A stretch of 64,000 nt of DNA from contig CM034109.1 of NCBI GenBank assembly GCA_019914945.1, forward strand, positions 2,108,001-2,172,000, given 5' to 3'. Made by a program: the position numbers and the translations under genes. Source of the DNA: Typha latifolia. Its lineage: Eukaryota; Streptophyta; Magnoliopsida; Poales; Typhaceae. The notes beneath the pieces were generated by a model. It searched no databases. It was not told the origin of the DNA and was given only the letters and a program-made list of their open reading frames with translations. Shown one piece after another: positions 56,250 through 64,000 of the stretch (the first letter of the stretch is position 1; each line of letters begins with the position of its first letter).

Positions 56250-56622
56250 TACCCCACTCCCTTGTTAGCTAGATGGCAACTACCCCCCTTTCTCTATACA
56301 AATCAATCTTCCTCAACTTATTCTACCATCAAATATCTTTGCAAACCATTGCTCAAAATCTCTTCACATATATACTTGCTTGTTTTTATAGGTAGAGAAA
56401 GTACTAGGTATTCCCACCTCTGCTCTTCTAGTTCTAGCATGCTCTCAACCACTTGCTGACCCTAGCCAGCTGCAGGATTTCTACGGCGCAAACAAGATGT
56501 AGCAAGTATTTATGAATGGTTTTGCCTGCAAGAACCCAAAGAATGTCATGGTCGAAGATTTCTTCTTCTATGGTCTCAACAAGCCTAACAATACAACGAA
56601 CAAAATGGGTCTAACGTCATTT
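56250..56622 (+). pseudogene. Germin-like pseudogene with promoter remnant
   Basis: The promoter block is recognisable (ATGGCAACTACCCCCCTTTC, then a weakened TATA, TATACAA at 56,295-56,301). The coding part starts near 56,406 without an ATG. It has an ~8 bp deletion in the signal-peptide region, a TAG at the codon for Ser36 (AAGATGTAGCAAG), a small deletion at 'aacaaaatgggtc', and stops being homologous after the VGSNVT region at about 56,620. Box 2 and box 3 are absent. It is non-functional. Confidence 0.88.
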
Positions 56623-56624
56623 TT

Positions 56625-58310
56625 TTTCAAAGTAATCTCATGATGTTTTTAATGGTAATCCGACTCGATCATCCGATGCAATAACTCAGCTGTTAAATAA
56701 TTCTGGATTTAGTCTAATTAGTTTTAGGTCATAAATATGACAACTCATCTAATCTTATTAATAAACTAATAATATTCGTATTTATTACTTTAATGCAATT
56801 AACTCATTTATGACTCGAGCCGCCAACTCATTTATAACCTGATTAATCCATTTATTACATAATTAACTATTTTATAATATGAAAAAACCCATTTATAATT
56901 TGAATAAACTCGTTTACAACATGAATATAAAATTTAAAAATTTTATGCTACCCGATGACCCATTTATGACCCCTATAACCTGTTTAATAATGGATCATAT
57001 TCGTGTTTAGAAATTCTAACTCATATGAATTATATATGTGTGTTTGCATTATCATTATCCGACCTGATCTCTGCCCTAGTCTTGCCGAGCCATAAAGAGA
57101 CAATGGGAGACAAAGGTAAACTAGATCACATCGATTTAAATTCTATAGAATCAAAGAGTTGTCTTTACCAACTTCAGATATAACCAAGGCGATATGCGTT
57201 CAGCAAGACCAGTTCTATTATGAAAGGTTTCATTGAATCAAAGTTTTGTCAACTGAGTTACAACTAGTTGACTCAATCAATATTAATAAGTATTATCTGA
57301 TTCAATTCAATGGAACGATCCAATTTAATATAACCATGTCTCATTGGTAAGATCGGCTTTGGGCAAGTGTAGTTTTTTTTTCCCTCTCACATAGAGGTGT
57401 TTTCCACATTTAAAAACTGTCTTAGTTTGTTAACCATGTTTCCCTTTTCCATCTCTTACCCAGTTTCAATTTTTAAATTTTGATTCTTAATTATGTTTTT
57501 TAAACCTATTTGAATTATGTTTTTAATGACTTTTATTTTTCATGTCTCTAAACCTATTCAAACTAAGGAATTTTATTTCTTCCAAAAATTTTCAGAACAT
57601 ATTCATGAAGTATCTACGATCTTAAAAACTTTAAATAATTTTGGGCTAAGTTTGATTGCGTTTTAATAATGAGCGAGTTGATCTGTCTAACAAATTATTA
57701 AATAAATTATGTTTATATTTATTATCTCAATTAACTTATGTAATCTCTTTTAAGTTTCAACAAGTTATAAGCCAATAACTCATTTATGATTTAATAACTC
57801 AATTATAACATAAATAACTTATTTGTAATCTAAATACACTTATTTCTACCCCAAATAAACTATACAAAGCCCAATGATTTACTTGAATCTAACCCATTAA
57901 ACTGTTTTATTAAAATGTTATGTTAGTATTGGCTTGAACTTAACCCAATCTGACCTAATTTGATATGAACCTAACATAACATGACCCGACCCGATTTCCA
58001 CCCCTAGCTATCTATAGTCAGAGCTTCGGTGATGCACATCTTTTTTTATATGTACAATAACGTCTCAAGCCAATTTGAATCAAGCCAAGTCTAGCTCGAG
58101 CCTTGAGCTCAACTCGTTTGATTGACCTTATTTTGCTCCTAGTTATACTTTTTATTTTCATATTTATATTTTTTGCTTGCCCTGATGCCATAATAACTCA
58201 TTAAATACACTCAAAGTTAAAAAAACTCTTAACATCTTAAACTTAAATGTTAACTTATACCTGTATATATTAAACAATGTAGTCCTAGACAGTTTAATGA
58301 GATTCTGGAA
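56625..58310. other. Repeat-derived AT-rich stretch
   Basis: It contains repeated 'acccatttatgac', 'aactcatttat' and 'gacccgacccgatt' words, and ends near 58,003 with 'tttccacccctagc', like hAT MITE ends. No frame longer than 60 codons and no gene. The MITE's left end is not certain. Confidence 0.4.
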
Positions 58311-58317
58311 ATGTGAT

Positions 58318-58935
58318 AGGTTACGGAACGATTCTTTCAATATTTATTGCAGAAAACAGTCCGCGCAATCGAGGAAAAATATTCACTAAATATTTTTTTT
58401 GTAATCAGAAAATTATGAAACTAAGTGGATTCGATCTGTAATTTCTTGATCTACGTTTTTCGTATTTACGCATTTCACAGATTCGAACTGCAACTGGGAC
58501 GAAAATATGATGTAGTGCGGATGATGGTGATGGTGATGGTGACGGGTGGAGTAGATGTTAGGGTTATAGATGATAATGGAGATAAGGGTGGATTGTTATT
58601 GTTTAAGGGATAAAGACGAAGGGAAGAAGTGGTCGAGATCCCAAAGAAGAGGAAGGACTCGACAAACGAGAGAGATTAGAAGTTAGGAGAGACTTTGCCA
58701 ACAGAAGAGGTGGTAGGTCGGTGAAAAAGGATGAGGGAGATTAAGGTAGAGAGATTAGAGAAAAAATAGAGAGGCAAGAAACCAATATTTCAATCGCATT
58801 ATTATTTTGGCTGCCATCCACACCTTTATAGATGCTAGCCAACAAGCCAAAATAACAATTATTAGATTCAGAAAAACAGAGAATGTCATTTGTGCATTCA
58901 AACGCGATCGTACGCATTTGAACGATCCTAAACTA
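58318..58935 (-). mobile_element. LTR family A, truncated copy
   Basis: It is close to 1-700 ('gatgatggtgatggtg', 'gaagaagtggtcgagatc', 'caacagaagaggtgg', 'ggctgccatccacac') but loses most of the TTCGAACGC region, ending at 'cgcatttgaacgatcc'. Confidence 0.6.
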
Positions 58936-59545
58936 ACCAAATTGCAAAGTATACTCTTATATGTATATTTATACTGGGAGTCTTTAGTGTATAACATAAG
59001 AATAAAATCCAATGAAATAATTTCTGAAAAGTTAATAAAAAAAATTCTTCGGATATTTTTGGTTAGCTATATCTAGTTTTAGAGTTTTTTATAAGAATAA
59101 AATATAAATACTGAAAAGATAAGTGTGAAACATAAATTCATGAAATGGTAGGTTGTGAATGGTAACTTTCCCATCAATAAGTTATTTAAGTTGCATGTTA
59201 GACCATGACAAGCCCATTAATTAGCTTCTTTATCAGCAATAATCCACACAAAGGAAGAGGACTGGATGAGGAGAATAAGTTAATCACATTACGCTTGTCT
59301 CTTCTTTACTTTCCCAATGATTAATTGTTGGTTGTCGTGTGATCCCGGTTATCATAAAATTAACCTTAGCTCTAATAAAAGGTAATCAATTATCAACTTA
59401 CTAAACTACTCCAATTTTATCCTGATTGAAACCAAATACATAGGGATATAAATATAAATCAAATATAACCATCAACATTCTATAGTTACGTGAGACCTCA
59501 ATGTAAAAGTTGGATCCATTTAAGACCTCATTTAGTTTAAAAAAT
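58936..59545. mobile_element. Tourist-like MITE, inverted copy
   Basis: Reverse-complement partner of 4,912-5,556, somewhat degraded at both ends. Confidence 0.5.
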
Positions 59546-59639
59546 AAGATAATTCATGATTTATAGGATAGTTACTTATATATATATATTTTTTTAGTTA
59601 CAATACTAAAATAGATGGTCATCTCGGTTGCTCCAACTA

Positions 59640-60025
59640 TAAATTTGAATAAGAAAGTAAGGATAAGAGACCAGTATCCATGATAAATTTGAATAAGAAA
59701 ATAAGGTATAAGAGTCAAGTCAAATCCAAATCAACACAAAAGGAGCTTATTAATAAATAAGCCGTTTTATGAATAGCAAGGTTTCGTATTAGAATATTTA
59801 TATTAAACAAATTATATAGGTTAACGTTTGGGTTAAACCTTATAATTACAGAGATTATTCGGGTTACAGACAAACGAAATAAATCTATCAGAATAAAGTT
59901 AAAATGGGTTAAAAATGTATCAACCTGTTCCAGGTACAGTAGTCACATGGTTCACTACAAAAATGTTCAAATGCAGCGTAGACATATTGTTTTATCTCCT
60001 ATTGTCCGATTGTTTGGGGTCCATA
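59640..60025 (+). repeat. Repeat upstream of RALF-like gene, copy 1
   Basis: The segment 59,690-60,025 corresponds to 62,095-62,455, including 'aacctgttccaggtacag' and 'gacatattgttttatctcct'. The part 59,640-59,900 is also present inverted at 4,110-4,300. Confidence 0.65.
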
Positions 60026-60033
60026 GCTCCGTA

Positions 60034-60582
60034 TAGGGGTGAAAAAGGATCGGATAGTATTCAATCCATATTCAGATTCATATATTTATTCTAAATAAGA
60101 ATTTCCATATGGATATTGAACGGATAGTAAAATTTAAAATCATATCCTAACTAAACGGAATGGATAATTTTCGGATAAAGGATCGGATCTTAAACAGATA
60201 TTGATTGAATATAAAATAATTATATAATTAACACAAAACTATTAAGAATTTTACAACAAATAATTTTTTTTATATGTCAAATTTATAAAATTAGAAAAAT
60301 TAATCTATATAAATAATATATAACGTATTATTAGTAACAATATTAATATTTACTATTTAAATAAGTAAACTAAAAACTGTAAATTATTTAAAAAAATATG
60401 CGGATAAACGGATATCCGATATTTGTATTCGAATCCGAAAAATATATCCGACCCGTATTCGAATCCGTATCCGAATTTTTTTCAAAAATTCTATCCGTAT
60501 CCGAATCGGATAAAAAATTTTTATCCGAATCGGGTCGGATAACGAGTCAGGTCGGAGTTAATCCGACCCGTTTTCACCCCTA
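60034..60582. mobile_element. hAT-type MITE with 8 bp target duplication
   Basis: It starts TAGGGGTGAAAAAGGATCGG and ends CCGACCCGTTTTCACCCCTA, forming terminal inverted repeats with subterminal 'ATCCGAT' words. The flanks GCTCCGTA (60,026-60,033) and ACTCCATA (60,583-60,590) match at 6 of 8 positions. There is no transposase. It lies directly upstream of the RALF-like gene. Confidence 0.8.
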
Positions 60583-60632
60583 ACTCCATATGGTAGGTAG
60601 GTCCATATCAAAGCCAGCCAGTCAGCGAGCCC

Positions 60633-60639
60633 TATATAA
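60633..60639 (+). promoter_or_regulatory. TATA box of RALF-like gene
   Basis: CCTATATAAG, 71 bp before the ATG and about 50 bp after the end of the MITE. Confidence 0.65.
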
Positions 60640-60703
60640 GAAGCCCAAAGCCTTAGAGTTTATGGCATCTGGGTGATAGTTAAGCTGAGGCATCATCCAA
60701 AGC

Positions 60704-61021
60704 ATGGGCAAAGAGATCTCGGAGAGGAGGAGATGCATAGCCGGCCTCTCTCTCCTCGCAATTCTGCTCCTTTTCGTTAGTGCTGTTATGTTCTCCGGCC
60801 CGGTTGCCGCCGGTGCCATTAACTCGTCGAGTTCTGGTATTAATAAGGCGGTGGAATTTCCAATGGATTTTGAGATACATAGGCGGATCCTCACCACCAG
60901 CATGGTCATCTATTCAACCGGTAATCCCAACGGCCCTGCTTGCATCGACTCCTGCCTGGGCCCCGGTGGTCCGTACACCGACTCGCATTGCAGCGCATCA
61001 ACTTATCGTGGACCGTGTTAA
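60704..61021 (+). CDS. RALF-like secreted cysteine-rich peptide precursor
   Basis: A 105-aa single-exon frame. A basic N-terminus (residues 4-10, EISERRR) is followed by a hydrophobic segment (about 12-30), consistent with a signal peptide. A Ser-rich linker leads to EFPMDFEIHRRIL (51-63), which matches the conserved propeptide end and RRIL subtilase (S1P) processing site of RALF peptides. The predicted mature part (64-105) has four cysteines (80, 84, 96, 105), a PY at 90-91 as in the RALF PYxRGC region, and a C-terminal YRGPC. The YISY receptor-binding motif is degenerate (VIYS at 68-71) and the cysteine spacing (x3, x11, x8) is not canonical. RALFs signal through CrRLK1L receptors with LLG co-receptors. 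Function here is inferred. The gene has a TATA box and a leader of about 40 nt. Confidence 0.7.
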   Translation: MGKEISERRRCIAGLSLLAILLLFVSAVMFSGPVAAGAINSSSSGINKAVEFPMDFEIHRRILTTSMVIYSTGNPNGPACIDSCLGPGGPYTDSHCSASTYRGPC

Positions 61022-61024
61022 GGA

Positions 61025-61640
61025 ATCGAGCGTCCAAACAGTGGATTTCTTCGCATTATGGTACCATCCAGCTATTTCTGTAGCCATTTTCTCAAATGTT
61101 ACTATGTGTGTGTATCGATCGATCATGCAACTTGCGTGTTCCCTTTCACTTCTAGCTATTCTACTCTCGTAGAGCTCTCTTTCTTGATAGGCGAAAAGGA
61201 TGTGTGCTTTTGGACGTACGTGATTCTAATGTCTTATTAACAGTCATAGAAGGATGGCGTGATATCTGGAGGAAAAATTAATGTATTTGAATTGACACCA
61301 AATTAACATGACTTAACTACCGATTTTTAATTCCTAGACAAGATATATATACTGGAGATCACCATAAGACTTGATATAAAGGTTTCGTTAATCGTTATAT
61401 ATATACTATCACACCCTCCTAACTATGGCTTCGTTCTATGAAGAAATTAAATGTGACAAATAGATCTCCAAAGCTTTAGCTTTGGGGGAATAGATCGTAT
61501 TAAATAGTAATGAAGAAAGATCCAATTATGAGGAACGAATCCACCTTACGGACCATCAAGTCAAGAGTTCTCTACTCATGCTTGATTAATTGCAGCTGCT
61601 ACCGTCAAGCAACCAATTTTAATAGCTTGAAATGACCGAA
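61025..61640. other. 3' flank of RALF-like gene and spacer
   Basis: Probable 3' UTR from 61,022. No perfect AATAAA was noted in the first 200 bp; frames at 61,058-61,240 are incidental. Nothing else is recognised. Confidence 0.35.
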
Positions 61641-61644
61641 CAAT

Positions 61645-62080
61645 TTTATGGTTAAGATCTATTCTTGTGAAAATGAAGACGATCTAACGACTATAATAAA
61701 ATGATAAATGTGATAATAAATTAGCTAAAATAATTTCTTTTACTCCTAAAAATATATTAAGGCTAAAATAAATTTTCAATGCTTAGATGCTTAAACAAAG
61801 AAGCTCAGCCACTATATATAGAAGTCGGGTACAATGAGTCATACTATGACTAACCCTAAATCTAACACGACTTAAACTAGGATTTTCCTTAAAGACTTAT
61901 ATGACTTAATTTGACTTATATTAAAAGCTTACATAACTTAATTGGACTTGTCTTAAAAACTTACATAGTTTAAATAGACTTACCTTAAAGGCTAATTACA
62001 TAATATAACTATACTTGTCTTAAGGGCTTGCATAGTATAACTAGATTTGCATTAAGAGCTTATGGTGAGAAATTTCTTTT
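61645..62080 (-). mobile_element. LTR family B, partial copy
   Basis: It shares 'aaaatgaagacgatctaacg', 'caatgcttagatgctt' and serial 'ggcttacatgactt'-like phrases with the 34.6 and 52.0 kb LTRs. Both ends are missing. Confidence 0.5.
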
Positions 62081-62094
62081 TTAAGGTACTCGAG

Positions 62095-62460
62095 TCGGGT
62101 TCAAATCAACAAGCTTATTATTATCTTCCTTGGGCGTCATTGTAAGCCATTTTAATAAATATAGCTAAGTTGATATTAGAGGATTCATATTAAATAGACT
62201 AAATAGGTTAGAGTTGAAGTTATACGTGCTAATCAAGTTATATGGGTTAATTCGATTAAGCAGTTATATAAATTATTCGGTTATAAACAAGATAAATTGA
62301 TGAGAATTATAAAAATGGGTTAATAAGGTTACTCATATATTAACCTGTTCCAGGTACAGTGGTCACACAGTTCACCATAAAGGTGTCCAAAAGCAGCGAA
62401 GACATATTGTTTTATCTCCTATTGTCCAGTTTGTTTGAGGGTCCATATGATTCCACTCAA
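62095..62460 (+). repeat. Repeat, copy 2 (no RALF-like gene attached)
   Basis: Partner of 59,690-60,025. After 'gggtccatatgattcc' the homology to the RALF-like promoter ends, and no second peptide gene follows. Confidence 0.6.
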
Positions 62461-64000
62461 GGGCAGACACATTATTTACTAGGGTTAAGCTCAATTACTT
62501 GGTCATTAAGATGATCACTTAAGAATTAAGATCACCAATTTGGAGAAATAAGGTCCAAAAGATATCATGCTTGTATAATATACAGTGGGGTTTCTTTTCT
62601 TTTTCTCTGACATAATTGATTCCATTAAATTCTTCAAAATATCAAAATTGCTGCTAAAATCATATATAAATCTAACTAATATTTATTCAATATGGTAGTA
62701 CAAGAAAAGAAAATGTTATGTTAAGATAAAAAAATCAGTGATATATAAGTTACACCCTAAGCTACTTAAAGAAAGAATAGTATATATTCTATGAACATTC
62801 TTTCAAAAATTAATTTTAATGGCAATTTTTTCAAAAAGAAGGTCAAAAGATTTCAATTGGTGATCATGTAAAACATCCATATATATACACTACGATCTAT
62901 TTTCATTCTTTTTTTAAAATTTTTTTGAAAGAATTAAAAGGTTTTGTAAGTTTCACAATAAACTAGATCATCTTCATGTCAGCAATATGCTAAGTTATAT
63001 GCACAGGCCATCTTCTATCACGCTATAAAAAGGCAGCAGCATGAGGTACGGATAAGCTTTGTCCTCGTGACTGCATGGCACATTATTAGTTTATATATCA
63101 TCCTTCCTTACCATGGTACACCAACTTTAATAGACTTGATAGATATTTTTTGTACGAGAAAGGAGGTCACAAATTTACCTATAATTTTAAATAATATTAT
63201 GAAAAAATTATTTGGTGATTTGATAACTTTGCTCAATTTAGTTGATAGCTCAGCAATGTGATTAGCTTAAAAGAATAGCTCGGCAGCGCAATGGCTTGGA
63301 GTAAGTATCGAGATCGTTTGATTCGGAGCAATTGTTCGACGACGCATATGGCTTAAAGTCTATACTAGGTAACTAAAAGTTCAGTGAATCATAAATGCTT
63401 CTGTGTCTAAGAAGGATTAGTCATTTGTTCAGCCAATATCTAGCCCTTGGGCTCATGAACAATAAAAAAAAATTAATAATAGTAGGCAAGCAATATATAT
63501 ATATATATACTTCTTTTCCACGCAGCTAGTGGCATTGAGTTCTCACATTTATATTTCGGACTTTTATTTTCATTTTTCGACTTGACTTCAACTTATTTTC
63601 ACAGTTTGAATGTCATTTGGATTTCCATCTCTTATTTAATTTCTGTTTCCAAAGTGTGATTTGTATTTGGTTTTCCTAAATCAATTTAGATTTAATTTTT
63701 AACTTTGACTTTAAGATGGATTTGACTTTTCATATTACTTTCACCCTAGTCAATCATTTTCAAATCCCTTAATAGAATATTAAGGCTCGATAAGTTTGAC
63801 TGCTTAAGAATTAAGATCACCATTTTTTTCACAATAATAGAAGAGTTTTTGACCAAACTAACCATGTTTGAATTTATTTTTACCGAAATAGATTATTCCT
63901 TAAATTTATTATCAAATTAGGTCTAATTTATTGTAGCTTTAATAAAAAATATTAAACTAATTAATATTTTATCTCTAAGTAAAAATACTAATCAGTAAAA
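62461..64000. other. Gene-free end of window
   Basis: AT-rich. A TATA-like 'gctataaaaaggcagcag' at 63,022-63,039 has no open frame behind it. 63,240-63,470 contains a reversed relative of the 131 bp repeat ('gggctcatgaacaat'), followed by a short (AT)n at about 63,494-63,510. Nothing coding is recognised. Confidence 0.35.

Noticed and set aside
63022..63261. TATA-like signal followed by a 64-codon frame, considered as a second small peptide gene
   Set aside because: The frame has no signal peptide or cysteine pattern and no similarity to the RALF-like gene.

Overview
The window is AT-rich, repeat-laden nuclear DNA of a flowering plant, most likely a monocot. It carries intron-containing plant genes with TATA boxes and AATAAA signals, a tandem family of plant germin-like proteins, a plant-type serine decarboxylase and a RALF-like peptide precursor, all set in nested retrotransposon and MITE remnants. 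The species cannot be named from the sequence alone.

Layout. 1-8.5 kb is repeats: two copies of one LTR family, pieces of three other LTR families, a Tourist-like MITE and a tandem repeat. 8.6-14.45 kb is a decayed LINE on the + strand that holds five tandem copies of a ~350 bp piece of its reverse transcriptase and is interrupted by an LTR-like insertion. 14.6-18.2 kb (- strand) is a complete five-exon serine decarboxylase gene (SDC), predicted 475 aa. 18.5-21.6 kb is repeats, including a Copia RNase H scrap.

21.6-56.6 kb is a germin-like protein (GLP) cluster. There are five full-length intronless reading frames: 23,348-24,004 on the - strand, and 32,740-33,402, 36,704-37,360, 44,111-44,767 and 54,047-54,703 on the + strand. 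A broken sixth copy lies at about 56,406-56,620. The copies share the Mn-binding cupin motifs and several hundred bases of promoter, and they spread by at least one inverted duplication (21.64-24.42 / 36.28-38.41 kb) and one direct duplication (32.13-33.9 / 43.50-45.29 kb). The last full-length copy has lost its ATG (GTG at the start position). The 36.7 kb copy has a charged residue in the core of its signal peptide. Between the genes lie solo LTRs with target-site duplications, a compact LTR element nested in another LTR, a Copia gag relic split by a solo LTR, a Copia integrase relic, an in-frame 81 bp tandem repeat derived from a gypsy integrase, and a LINE split by a hAT-type MITE.

56.6-64 kb is mostly repeats, except for a 105-codon RALF-like secreted peptide gene (60,704-61,021). 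A hAT-type MITE sits about 50 bp upstream of its TATA box.

No operon-like or pathway-linked gene set is present. SDC (ethanolamine supply), the GLP cluster (apoplastic cupins, usually stress or defence linked) and the RALF-like peptide are independent genes. The GLP copies probably act additively, since they encode nearly the same secreted protein from nearly the same promoter. I did not find an undescribed multi-gene system. The most notable items are the start-codon loss in a conserved GLP copy, the divergent RALF-like peptide with a transposon in its promoter, and the two tandem arrays built from transposon coding sequence.
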